Below are positions 7,804-16,027 of a stretch of 64,000 bases of DNA, one piece after another; the stretch's first letter is position 1, and each line of letters begins with the position of its first letter. Both the position numbers and the translations under genes were made by a program. Below the pieces are notes generated by a model. It worked only from the letters and a program-made list of their open reading frames with translations, was not told where the DNA came from and did not search any database. This stretch comes from Sphaerisporangium siamense (lineage in GTDB: Bacteria; Actinomycetota; Actinomycetes; Streptosporangiales; Streptosporangiaceae), in NCBI RefSeq assembly GCF_014205275.1, contig NZ_JACHND010000001.1, forward strand, positions 1,364,001 through 1,428,000, read 5' to 3'.

Positions 7804-9135
7804 TCAGGCCGACGATCGCCCGGCCACCAAGGCACGGAGCTCACGAGCGGCGGGGAGATCGTGCGCCTTCTCGGGCAGCGCACCGGTGATCTCTCCGACG
7901 AGCCTGCGGCGTGCCGCAGTGACGGGCATTGGTCTCGTGACGTCAAGAGCGTGATCAAGTCCTTCGGTGACCTCGCGGTCCCTGACCAACGCCCAAGCCT
8001 GGACGAGGTGCATGTTCGCCCTTCCCCCGGCCTTCTCTCGTGGACATGCCGCGAAAGCCTGCTCGATCATGGGCATGGCCGCCTTCGTATCACCCAGCTC
8101 GGTCAGCGCGTACGCCTGGGCGAACTGGACGCTCTCCAGCGAGACACCCCAGACGGAGATGTGATCGCTCGTCACGGCCGTAGGCAGTCGCTGGAAGACG
8201 TCGTCGAGGTCGGTCACCGCTTTACGCGCGTCTTCGGATCTGCCCGCACAGGCGAGCATGCGAGCGCGAGTCTTCAAGCCCTCGGCCAGTCCCTGGCCCG
8301 CTCGTCCCTGAGCGAGATGAACGACTTCCTCGATCAAGTCGTCCGCGACCGTCCCACCACGACGGAGATAGAACGACTCAGAAGCCTCACGGGCGCGTAT
8401 CCACATGCGCAGTTCGACATCTCCGGCTGCGTCCGCCGCCGAGCGGGCGGCTCGCCATGAGCGCCAGGACGCGCGGGCGCTGGAGGTGTCCGCCAGCTCC
8501 AAGGCCATGAACGCCGTGAGCTGCGCGTAGACGCGGAGAAGATCCGCGCGTTCCGTGTCGCCCACCGTCCGCGCGAGTCGCTGTTCCAGGGCCTGGATGT
8601 CACCTGCAAGATCGACGAACCGGGAACCCGGCGGTTCGGTCCAGACACCTTGCGCGTAATCCCATGCGATTTGTTCCCATTCTTCCACGCTGTTCTCGGC
8701 GGACTGGCCGGTGAGCCTTGGCAGGCTCGAATGGAGGGCGTCTATCGCGGAGGCGGGAATGTGGGCTCCGGCGCCGAGCGTGGCCAAAAGCTGGAGAAGA
8801 GTACGGCGTTCCACATCGACCTCGTCACACGTTGGAGGACAGGAATCGACAACCACTGTACCCGCCCTAAATTGGGCAAGCTCTATCACGAATGCGTGAA
8901 GCGCCACAATCTGTCCAGTGGCCCCCAAAACATCATCGATGGCCTTGATGTGATCGCGGTGCGGCCGGGCGATGCCACGCTCCCACCTCGACAGTTCGCC
9001 TTGATCGACGAATGCGGCTTTCGCCAGATCGCGCTGGGAAAGATCACGAACGTCCACCCGCCAATGACGCAGGGAAGCACCGAGCAGACGCCACGGTGAT
9101 TCATCCGCTTTGACCTGATCGCTCATCCGCGACAT
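7804..9135 (-). CDS. XRE-family transcriptional regulator with long helical C-terminus
   Basis: 443 residues. An N-terminal helix-turn-helix of the XRE type is seen (LSQRDLAKAA and QGELSRWERG), followed by about 330 residues of helices rich in Ala/Leu/Glu, probably TPR-like. The C-terminus (LVGEITGALPEKAHDLPAARELRAL) is close to that of the regulator ending at 49615. The ATG at 9135 has GGGGAG seven bases upstream. It faces away from three small genes at 9315-10395, sharing a 179-bp intergenic region, as expected for a regulator of those genes (inference). G+C is about half in parts of the gene (31 of 60 bases at 8881-8940), well below the neighbours. Confidence 0.85.
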   Translation of the reverse strand: MSRMSDQVKADESPWRLLGASLRHWRVDVRDLSQRDLAKAAFVDQGELSRWERGIARPHRDHIKAIDDVLGATGQIVALHAFVIELAQFRAGTVVVDSCPPTCDEVDVERRTLLQLLATLGAGAHIPASAIDALHSSLPRLTGQSAENSVEEWEQIAWDYAQGVWTEPPGSRFVDLAGDIQALEQRLARTVGDTERADLLRVYAQLTAFMALELADTSSARASWRSWRAARSAADAAGDVELRMWIRAREASESFYLRRGGTVADDLIEEVVHLAQGRAGQGLAEGLKTRARMLACAGRSEDARKAVTDLDDVFQRLPTAVTSDHISVWGVSLESVQFAQAYALTELGDTKAAMPMIEQAFAACPREKAGGRANMHLVQAWALVRDREVTEGLDHALDVTRPMPVTAARRRLVGEITGALPEKAHDLPAARELRALVAGRSSA

Positions 9136-9314
9136 GGACGACTCCCCGGTGATGGATTGATGGAAAGGCTCTTCCCATCAAGATTCGCCTTGGTCCCTCC
9201 CCAAAGCTCTTCCACTATGACATCGCTACCGGAGAAAAGACCCGGTAAACAGCGGACCCGCCCGGCGCGCACAACACCGGAGGACCCTGACCGAAATGTG
9301 GAGGACGACCTGAG

Positions 9315-9671
9315 ATGAAGCCTGGAATGATCGGCGTCCACCGGGGAGCCGATGCCCCGCCGCCGCCCCGCTGGTACCGGCGTGCGAGGCGGAACAGAGG
9401 ACGGCACCGCGTCGGGGCCCCGTCCGTACCGATCGCGCCCCGCCGCTGGGACGTGGCCGAGCGTGCCGCCGCCGCGCTGCTCGACCGGATGGAGCCGGGA
9501 TGGTTCGTCACCTACGGCGTGGGCAGCCGCCGGTTCGCCGCCATCGCCGTCTGGTCCACTCCGGTACCCCTGATGGTCCAGGCCGCCACGATCGAGGAAC
9601 TCCGCGACCTGATGCGCGAAGCCGAGCTGGACCCGGCAAGGCCAGGTCTGTCGTGGGCGTGGGCGGCATGA
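9315..9671 (+). CDS. Small cassette protein A (WFVTYGVGSRRF family)
   Basis: 118 residues with no recognised domain. The conserved core is RRWD-AERAAA, then EPGWFVTYGVGSRRFAAIA, then ELRDLMREAE; the same core recurs in the protein at 51175-51462. The N-terminal 35 residues are basic and Pro-rich and not shared. Start ATG 9315 has GAGGA upstream. It overlaps the next gene by four bases (ATGA). It is divergent from the XRE gene. The function is unknown; it lacks a signal peptide and membrane segments. Confidence 0.65.
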   Translation: MKPGMIGVHRGADAPPPPRWYRRARRNRGRHRVGAPSVPIAPRRWDVAERAAAALLDRMEPGWFVTYGVGSRRFAAIAVWSTPVPLMVQAATIEELRDLMREAELDPARPGLSWAWAA

Positions 9672-10120
9672 GGACCTCCGGCGAGGAGCCGCCCGACCCG
9701 TACGGCTTCGGGCCGGGCGCGCGGATCTCGGTGGGAGGCCACTTCCCGCCCACGACGGCCGGCCGCGCGCCCGAACCCCCCGCGCCCGCCCAACCCGCCG
9801 ATGCCGCCCAACCCGCCGATCCCGCCCGATCCGCCCAGCCCACCGAGCACGCCCGTGCCGACCCCGGCGACGGGGCCGCCCCAGCCGCGACGGACGGCGA
9901 ATTGCACGCGGTCGCGCTGGTCGCCCGCTCGCTGACCGAGCACGCCGTGCCCTGGACGGTGGCGGTGCCCAGGACCCGTGCCACCACGGCATGCGGCGTC
10001 GTGGCCGTCGTCGCCGACATCTCCCGGTCCCGCGTCATCTGGATGCCGGGCGTGCTGATGTGCCGGGAGTGCGCCGCGGTGGTCACCGGCGGGCGGGAGG
10101 ACGTCGGTGAGCGTCCTTGA
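9668..10120 (+). CDS. Small cassette protein B (DPYGFGPGARISVGGHFPPTT family)
   Basis: 150 residues. The N-terminal 30 residues (DPYGFGPGARIS, GGHFPPTT) match the start of the fused protein at 51459-51914. A Pro/Ala/Gln-rich linker encoded by 18-bp repeats follows. The rest is a compact domain with ARSLTEHAVPWTVAVPRT and a CxxC (MCREC) near the end, which is absent from the second cassette. It starts at the ATG overlapping the previous stop. No known family. Confidence 0.6.
   Translation: MRTSGEEPPDPYGFGPGARISVGGHFPPTTAGRAPEPPAPAQPADAAQPADPARSAQPTEHARADPGDGAAPAATDGELHAVALVARSLTEHAVPWTVAVPRTRATTACGVVAVVADISRSRVIWMPGVLMCRECAAVVTGGREDVGERP
9788..9838. repeat. 18-bp imperfect tandem repeat in cassette gene B
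   Basis: GCCCAACCCGCCGAT occurs at 9788-9802 and 9806-9820, and a diverged copy at 9824-9838, all 18 bp apart. It encodes the Ala-Gln-Pro-Ala-Asp linker of the 9668-10120 protein. Confidence 0.8.
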
Positions 10121-10395
10121 CCGACGGCGCCGCCGGGCACGGCCCGCACGTTCTCCCGCCCCAGCCCGACTGCCGGCCGATCACGTGGCAGGCCGCGCTC
10201 CCCCCGGAGGATCGCCGCAAGGTCCTGCGCTGGACCTGCACGTGCAAGCCGTTGGTGTACTACCTGATCACCTCGGGCGGTCGCGGCTACGTCGAGCGCG
10301 CCACGCGCGGCGGCGACACCGACCAAACTCCGCGCCTCCGCTACGCCCCCCTCGCCGACCTGTGGGAACACCTCCTCCTCGGCCGCGCCCGATGA
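10117..10395 (+). CDS. Small cassette protein C (Cys-rich RWTCxCKPxVYYL family)
   Basis: 92 residues. The TTG start at 10117 overlaps the previous stop (TTGA). The core is PDC, then LRWTCTCKPLVYYLITSGGRGY, with three cysteines that could bind zinc, and a C-terminal DLWEHLLLGRA. The same domain is the C-terminal half of the protein at 51459-51914, with the cysteines, RWTC-CKP and GGRGY all conserved. No known family is recognised. A nearby GTG (10107) is in another frame. The next gene, hipA-like, converges from 10477. Confidence 0.6.
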   Translation: MTDGAAGHGPHVLPPQPDCRPITWQAALPPEDRRKVLRWTCTCKPLVYYLITSGGRGYVERATRGGDTDQTPRLRYAPLADLWEHLLLGRAR

Positions 10396-10476
10396 CATCC
10401 CAGCCGGAGCGATCGACAGGCACACCGAGTTCCTGAGCGGCATCCTTCGCATGCTCGCCATAGGAATATCTGCGCT

Positions 10477-11667
10477 TCAGAGCCCTTTCATGAGCGGCAA
10501 TGTGCGCAACCGTGTCTCCACATGTGCCCTTACGAAATCAGGGACCGGGCAGCCGGAAAGCACTTCTGCCCACGAGTCGGCCAACGCGGCCACCGACTCG
10601 TGGGCAGTTCGCGCAACCGCCTCGGCGTCCGCGCCGACCGCCTCGGCGAAGCCACGGAAATGGTCCGACGTCACGTACCGAGTGTCATGCTGCCCACCAA
10701 TCGGCAAGGTCAGGGTGTCTGTGCTGAACAACTCGTAGGCGGTTACCGATACAACGTCGTACGCGGGGGAAAGCCGCCGGGTCCGGCCGTCAGGGTAGCG
10801 CAGGGACCAGTTCTTCATATGCTCGTCGGTATTGCCTACGATGATGCACGCCGCAACCCGGCGCACGAACTCCGCCAGATCCTGCGGGCATTCTTTCTGG
10901 ATCAGCTCACCGATGTCCTCGGCCCGCCCCCGATCCTTGTGTATGGGGGCAAGCCCGAAGACCTGTGCGAAGTCCTCCTGGTGGATCCGCGCCCTCGCGG
11001 CGCGATCGAAACGCCTGATGGCATATGCGCGCTCACCAGGCTTTATCAGGCCGGCAGGGATCTCCCTGAGGTCGGCCGGGGCGACCAGACGGTGCTCTGG
11101 GACGTCTAGCCCCGCGAGGCGCAGCCAGGTCATGATGGCGTACTCGTTCTCGGGAAGCGCGGGAAGCCGCGTACTCGGGAATTTGACGATCCAGTCACCG
11201 CCGACGCCCTCGTACCGGAACTCGTCGCCGACCTTACGCATCGACAGCTTCACCTGCATGCCGGAAAGTGAGAAGCTCAGCTTTCCAGGAACCGGTGTCG
11301 CGGCCGTGTCCTCGGCGACAGCCTCGTCCACATGAGGTTGGTCCATGCGCACCGTGACAGCACCTGGCAGATCCTCACCCAGATGGACCAGCAGGGAGAA
11401 GTCACTCATCCAGTTCACACCGAGTTCGGACATGATCATTCTCCGGAGTCCTGAACCCTTCTCCGGCAGAAGATTGGCGAACCACGGAGGCACGCTGCCC
11501 CCGTATCCCTTCTCGGTCGTCAGCGGATCGTACTCGTAGCGCAATCCGAGGACCGGCCGGTCGACCGCCCGATCGGTATATCTGAAGGAAACCCGGCCTG
11601 CCTGCTGGGTGAGGAGCCCTACCTCGCGTTCGCCCAGCAGGACGCGCGCGACGGCGCGATTCTTCAT
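10477..11667 (-). CDS. HipA-family serine/threonine kinase
   Basis: 396 residues, a full-length single-chain HipA: an N-terminal subdomain with PWFANLLPEKGSG (compare the NLLPDS of E. coli HipA), then PGAVTV, LSGMQVKLSM in the nucleotide-binding region and WIVKFPS. The catalytic Asp281 is in NTDEHMKNW and the metal-binding Asp304 in SPAYDVVS, 23 residues apart as in E. coli HipA, so the kinase looks intact. HipA kinases phosphorylate aminoacyl-tRNA synthetases or other targets and halt growth unless held by an antitoxin. No HipB-type helix-turn-helix gene is adjacent. Instead it overlaps the upstream DUF262 gene by four bases. Base composition is lower in GC than the flanks. Confidence 0.9.
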   Translation of the reverse strand: MKNRAVARVLLGEREVGLLTQQAGRVSFRYTDRAVDRPVLGLRYEYDPLTTEKGYGGSVPPWFANLLPEKGSGLRRMIMSELGVNWMSDFSLLVHLGEDLPGAVTVRMDQPHVDEAVAEDTAATPVPGKLSFSLSGMQVKLSMRKVGDEFRYEGVGGDWIVKFPSTRLPALPENEYAIMTWLRLAGLDVPEHRLVAPADLREIPAGLIKPGERAYAIRRFDRAARARIHQEDFAQVFGLAPIHKDRGRAEDIGELIQKECPQDLAEFVRRVAACIIVGNTDEHMKNWSLRYPDGRTRRLSPAYDVVSVTAYELFSTDTLTLPIGGQHDTRYVTSDHFRGFAEAVGADAEAVARTAHESVAALADSWAEVLSGCPVPDFVRAHVETRLRTLPLMKGL

Positions 11668-13277
11668 TCCTCACCACCCAGGCGAGGGAGCCCGGGGCCG
11701 TCGGGAAAACCGAACAATGCGTTCTCCTGGACGTGGGACTCGATCAGTTCTCGCACGTGCTCCGCTCGCCGGGCCAGAAACTCCTCAGCCGATCCCGCAC
11801 GCCAGAGACGTATGCCGACCTGGTCGATGACATGACTATGGAATGCACTCTGAAAATCAGAATAGCTGGCCTCGTCGAGAAGCCACCGAAGTGACCGAGC
11901 CGTTTCAGCGGGTGGATGGACGAAGCAGTTGGCGATACTTTCAGCCAAGGGTAGGTCATGGGAAGCCAGACGAGCCAATGGACTACCGTCCGTGTCCATG
12001 AGCGCCCAGGCGTCGACCGGCCCGGTATCGAAGACCATTCCACCGTCGTCTCTGGCGAGCACATGGGGATGACGAGAGAGCAGGGCAAGAATATTCACTT
12101 TGGCCTGTGCCGTATTGAGCTTTATCGCCGAGAGATCTGCTCGCCATACTTTCTTATCCAGCAACTGCAGCAGCCGATCGGCGCTGGCCACCGGATCACC
12201 GTCAATGACCCTGGTGTTCTGCCGCAGCGCCCTGGCGGCACCCAGCGGCGCCACCCCGAGCACCGAGCCACGCCAAACCCATCGGCGTAGTAGTTCAGCG
12301 GCCCTACCTTCAGGCGAGCCGAATACGGAGTTGAACCTTGCCAGGATCACCAGGAAGAGCATATAGGGCAGCAAACGCACATGTGGAATTCCTGCGACCT
12401 CGCGAAGAAACTCCACGGCCCCGCCGAGTGCGTACTCGGTCTTTTTGAACGCGGCACGTCGCTCACCTTCGCCACCGAATCCGAAGCTCTGATCACGCGC
12501 GAGACGGCCACGGTTGACGATGAGCACCGACTGAATCAAGACACGTTCGGGGATCGGACCGAATCCGAACCCTCGAACTGATGCGGCAAGGGACTGCAGA
12601 TCCGAGGGTTGCATCTGGTCAGCCACGTTGCGCAGCGCATTGAATATCTCTGGTCGGGTCAAGCTCCTGCCAGAGGTGTTAATGCGGTCGAAGATGTCCT
12701 GGACCGCGCCCTCATCGCCCCCTTCGACGATGTGCACGGGCACGGCGTAGTCCCGGATCGCCACGGCGACCGCGAGACAGCGGGCAACAGCGTCTTCGCC
12801 GAGCCAGGTACGCTCATGCTGCCATCTGATAAGTCGCACGGTGTCCAGCGCCAGGGAAACCGGCATCCAATGATCCGGAATCTGGTTTCGCCTTCCCGCC
12901 GAGACGAACCGGTCCTCTGCAAGATCGTAGAAGACGCGAAAACGTGGATCGACGGTGTCAGGCGGGGCAGCGAGCGCGCCGACCAAACTGGTGATGCGCT
13001 GCTGTCCGTCCACCACCCACATGGCATACGGACTTTCGGCCGCATGGATGACGAGCGGACCCACGTCGAGCGTGGCAGGGCCTGCTGGTCGCCGCCACAT
13101 GAGCAGAGTTCCGATTGGATAGCCACGCAGAATGCTGTCGAACAGCAGCAGCACGTCATCGCGTCGCCATCGATAGGATCGCTGAAAAGCGGGAATCCGA
13201 ATTTCGCCCGACAATACCCATTCCACGAGGCTGCCCACCTTCGCCTGGAAGACCGTGGAGTGGGTGGTCGCGGGCAT
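11664..13277 (-). CDS. DUF262 (ParB/GmrSD-type) protein coupled to HipA
   Basis: 537 residues. The DUF262 signature is clear: IPAFQRSYRWRRDDV near residue 30-45, GYPIGTLLMW, and the DGQQRITSLVG motif near residue 105. DUF262 is a ParB-like nucleotide-binding/hydrolysing fold, found in GmrSD-type modification-dependent restriction systems and other defence genes. No DUF1524/HNH motif is visible in the C-terminal half, so a nuclease activity is not supported. I chose the ATG at 13277 because AAAGGAGG lies six bases upstream; the frame is open 62 codons further up. One line counted in the gene (12121-12180) has 31 of 60 G+C. The stop overlaps the kinase start (ATGA), implying a two-component unit. 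Confidence 0.85.
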   Translation of the reverse strand: MPATTHSTVFQAKVGSLVEWVLSGEIRIPAFQRSYRWRRDDVLLLFDSILRGYPIGTLLMWRRPAGPATLDVGPLVIHAAESPYAMWVVDGQQRITSLVGALAAPPDTVDPRFRVFYDLAEDRFVSAGRRNQIPDHWMPVSLALDTVRLIRWQHERTWLGEDAVARCLAVAVAIRDYAVPVHIVEGGDEGAVQDIFDRINTSGRSLTRPEIFNALRNVADQMQPSDLQSLAASVRGFGFGPIPERVLIQSVLIVNRGRLARDQSFGFGGEGERRAAFKKTEYALGGAVEFLREVAGIPHVRLLPYMLFLVILARFNSVFGSPEGRAAELLRRWVWRGSVLGVAPLGAARALRQNTRVIDGDPVASADRLLQLLDKKVWRADLSAIKLNTAQAKVNILALLSRHPHVLARDDGGMVFDTGPVDAWALMDTDGSPLARLASHDLPLAESIANCFVHPPAETARSLRWLLDEASYSDFQSAFHSHVIDQVGIRLWRAGSAEEFLARRAEHVRELIESHVQENALFGFPDGPGLPRLGGEE

Positions 13278-13474
13278 CCCGCCTCCTTTCCTCGTGCACA
13301 GGCCATCGTATGCCGTAGCTGATTGCGTAGCGAACCGAATACATAGTGTGTCGGGGCCGCCCCGGCCACGGTGAGCGGTCGTCTCAGAGGGGGTCCAGTG
13401 GCCGCCCGATTCGGGTCGCGCCACGCCCAGGTCTGGTGCCAGCGTTCCGGAGGGGTAGACCATAGCCTGCGGTC

Positions 13475-14212
13475 ATGAGGGTGGCCGGGGCGCGGGTGCT
13501 GATCACGGGGGGATCGTCCGGGGTCGGTGCGGCGGTCGCGCGGGTGATGGCCGGGGCCGGGGCCAAGGTGGTCGTCGCCGGGCGGGATCGGGAGCGGCTG
13601 GAGGCCGTGGCCGCACAGACCGGAGGGCTGGCCGTCGTCTCCGATGTCACCGCGGACGGCGAGCTGCTCGCCGGGTGTGCAGGGAACGTCGATGTGCTCG
13701 TCAACAACGCCGGGGCGGGATGGGCGGGGCCCTTGGTCGAGATGGCGCCGGGCCGGGTGGACGAGCTAGTGGCGGTCAACCTCGCGGCGCCGATCCATCT
13801 GACGCGGCTCCTGCTGCCCCGGATGATCGAGGCCGGGCGTGGACACGTCGTCTTCGTGGCCTCGATCGCGGGCGCGGTCGGGGTCGGGCGCGAGGCGGTG
13901 TACTCGGCGGCAAAGGCCGGGCTCATCGTGTTCGCGGAGGCGCTGCGGCAGGAGCTGCGCGCGGTCCCGGGCGTCGGAGTCTCGGTGATCGTCCCCGGTG
14001 TGGTGGACACGCCGTTCTTCCTGCGGCGCGGCGCCCCGTACGACCGCCGCTGGCCGCCGCCGATCCCTCCGGAACGGGTAGCGCGCTGCGTCCTGAGAGC
14101 CGTCGAACGCGGGCGCGCCGAGTCGTACGTCCCCGGCTGGCTCAGGGTCCCGGCGCGGCTGCGGGGCTCCCTGCCCGGCCTGTACCGAGGGCTCGCCGGA
14201 CGCCTCGGGTGA
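13475..14212 (+). CDS. Short-chain dehydrogenase/reductase
   Basis: 245 residues with a Rossmann fold: TGGSSGVGAAVA cofactor loop near the N-terminus, NNAGAGWAG, Ser in FVASIAG and the catalytic YSAAK. The basic residue following the second strand suggests NADP. It reduces or oxidises an unknown carbonyl/alcohol substrate. It is divergent from the DUF262-HipA unit (197 bp between starts) and converges on hpnH. The C-terminus is Arg/Leu-rich and could sit at the membrane. No operon partner. Confidence 0.9.
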   Translation: MRVAGARVLITGGSSGVGAAVARVMAGAGAKVVVAGRDRERLEAVAAQTGGLAVVSDVTADGELLAGCAGNVDVLVNNAGAGWAGPLVEMAPGRVDELVAVNLAAPIHLTRLLLPRMIEAGRGHVVFVASIAGAVGVGREAVYSAAKAGLIVFAEALRQELRAVPGVGVSVIVPGVVDTPFFLRRGAPYDRRWPPPIPPERVARCVLRAVERGRAESYVPGWLRVPARLRGSLPGLYRGLAGRLG

Positions 14213-14291
14213 CCAGGCCGACGGCGGGTCCGGCGCACCAAGACCAGCACGAGAGACCGGCCCGCCAGGACCGGCCGTTGCGCGGGGGCGG

Positions 14292-15296
14292 TCAGCGGGC
14301 GTGGATGGCGCGGAGTGATTCCTTCAGGGAGCTCAGGGTGGCGAAGATGGCGGTGGGTTCGTAGCCGCAGTGGGCCATGCAGTTGGCGCAGCGCGGGTCG
14401 CGGCCGCGGCCGTAGGCGTTCCAGTCGGTGTCCTCCACCAGTTCCCGGTACGTGCGGGCGTAGCCGTCCGACATCAGGTAGCACGGGCGCTGCCAGCCGA
14501 ACAGGGAGTACGACGGTATGGCCCAGGCGGTGCAGGGGAAGTCGACCTTCCCTTCGAGGAAGTCCAGGAACAGCGGCGAGTGGTTGAAGCGCCACCTGCG
14601 GCGGTTGCCGCCCGCGAACGCCTTCCTGAACAGGGCGCGGATCTCGGCCACGCCGAGGAAGTGCTCCTGGTCCGGGGCCTTCTCGTAGGCGTAGGCCGGT
14701 GAGATCATCATCTGGTCCACGGCCAGGTCGTCGTTGAGGTAGTTGAGCACGTCGATGACGGTCTGCGGTGAGTCGCCGCTGTAGAAGGTGGTGTTCGTCG
14801 TGACCCGGAAGCCGCGGCGGCGGCACTCGCGGACCGCGGCCACCGCCTCGTCGAAGACGCCCTGCTTGCACACCGACGCGTCGTGGCGCTCGCGCAGGCC
14901 GTCGATGTGGACGGTCCAGGCGAAGTACCGCGACGGCGTGAACTGGTCGATCTTCCTCGGGATCAGCACGGCGTTGGTGCACAGGTAGACGTACTTCTTG
15001 CGCTCGACGAGCCGGCGCACCATCTCCCCGATCTGGGGGTGCATGAGCGGTTCGCCGCCCGCGATGGAGACCATGGGGGCGCCGCTCTCCTCGACGGCCG
15101 CGACGGCCTGGTCGACGGGCATGCGCCGCTTCAGCACGTCGGCGGGATGCTGGATCTTGCCGCAGCCGGCGCACGCCAGGTTGCAGGCGAACAGCGGCTC
15201 CAGCTCGACCAGGAGCGGGAACTTGGCGCGCCGCCGCAGCTTCTGGCCAAGTATGTAGCCGCCCACGCGCAGGCTCTGGCGAAACGGGATCGTCAT
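14292..15296 (-). CDS. hpnH: Adenosyl-hopene transferase HpnH (radical SAM)
   Basis: 334 residues. The radical SAM cluster motif CNLACAGC appears near residue 38-45, followed by SIAGGEPLMHP, as in HpnH. Conserved cysteines late in the protein (CANCMAHCGYEP) match the family. HpnH joins a 5'-deoxyadenosyl radical to diploptene to give adenosylhopane, the first step to C35 hopanoids. It is the last gene of the hopanoid operon; its start overlaps the stop of hpnG by four bases, and length matches the family. A terminator is not obvious between it and the converging SDR gene. Confidence 0.95.
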   Translation of the reverse strand: MTIPFRQSLRVGGYILGQKLRRRAKFPLLVELEPLFACNLACAGCGKIQHPADVLKRRMPVDQAVAAVEESGAPMVSIAGGEPLMHPQIGEMVRRLVERKKYVYLCTNAVLIPRKIDQFTPSRYFAWTVHIDGLRERHDASVCKQGVFDEAVAAVRECRRRGFRVTTNTTFYSGDSPQTVIDVLNYLNDDLAVDQMMISPAYAYEKAPDQEHFLGVAEIRALFRKAFAGGNRRRWRFNHSPLFLDFLEGKVDFPCTAWAIPSYSLFGWQRPCYLMSDGYARTYRELVEDTDWNAYGRGRDPRCANCMAHCGYEPTAIFATLSSLKESLRAIHAR

Positions 15297-16027
15297 GACA
15301 GCACCTCCCCGGGAGGCGGTATCGGAATGTCGTCCTCGGCCCTGCCGGGCCGAGTCCCTGCCTGTTCCACGGCGCGCGCCCACCGGGTGAGGGCGGGGCC
15401 GACGAGGCGGAGCGCGCGGCGCGCGGTGAGGCCCGCGCGCAGGGTGGCGAGGCCGAGCAGCGGCGTCCCCGGGCCGTCCACGACGACGCGCACCGCGGCC
15501 ACCGGGCGTCCCCCGGCCGCCTCGGCGAGCGGCCCGGCCTCCATGTCCACGGCGAGGGCCACGTCCCGGCCGGGTGAGGAGGCCCCGCGGGGGCCGGGTA
15601 CGGGGGCGAGGGGAAGGCCGGGCACGGGGGCCGGGCGGCGGGTCGCGGCGAGGCGGCGGCGCTCGGTCTCGCGCACCACGTGGCCGATGGTCAGCAGCGG
15701 CCCGACGCGGACGCGCAGCCCGGCCCGCGTGAGTTCCCTGGCCAGCAGGGACGCGGACGCGCAGGGGTGGGCGTGCGCGCCGAACCGCACCTCGTCGGCC
15801 ACCACGACGTCCCCGGGCCGCAGGGCCGCGTCGAGCGCGCCGCCGAACCCGGCCACGGCCAGCGCGTCGTACGGCGGCAGCAGGCACCCGGCGCGTGCGG
15901 CCCGGCGCGGGCCCATGCCGGTCTTGATCACGCGCGCGTCCACGCCCGATGGCGGCACGGCGGTGAGGCCGTGACGCAGGGCCCTGGCTTCGAGGGCGAG
16001 CGCGGCGCAGACCAGGAGGCGGGTCAT
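15293..16027 (-). CDS. hpnG: Adenosylhopane nucleosidase-like HpnG
   Basis: 244 residues of the nucleoside phosphorylase/MTA-SAH nucleosidase fold: LVCAALALEARAL at the start, IKTGMGP, VAGFGGALD, GDVVVADEV, and VDMEAGPLAEAA, which carries the Met-Glu of the active site. HpnG removes adenine from adenosylhopane to give a ribosyl/phosphoribosyl hopane. The start overlaps the shc stop by four bases, and the stop overlaps the hpnH start, so it is translationally coupled on both sides. Confidence 0.92.
   Translation of the reverse strand: MTRLLVCAALALEARALRHGLTAVPPSGVDARVIKTGMGPRRAARAGCLLPPYDALAVAGFGGALDAALRPGDVVVADEVRFGAHAHPCASASLLARELTRAGLRVRVGPLLTIGHVVRETERRRLAATRRPAPVPGLPLAPVPGPRGASSPGRDVALAVDMEAGPLAEAAGGRPVAAVRVVVDGPGTPLLGLATLRAGLTARRALRLVGPALTRWARAVEQAGTRPGRAEDDIPIPPPGEVLS

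Noticed and set aside
13278-13463. Longer DUF262 protein starting at 13463
   Set aside because: The AAAGGAGG just before 13277 and the start of conserved sequence make the shorter form more likely.
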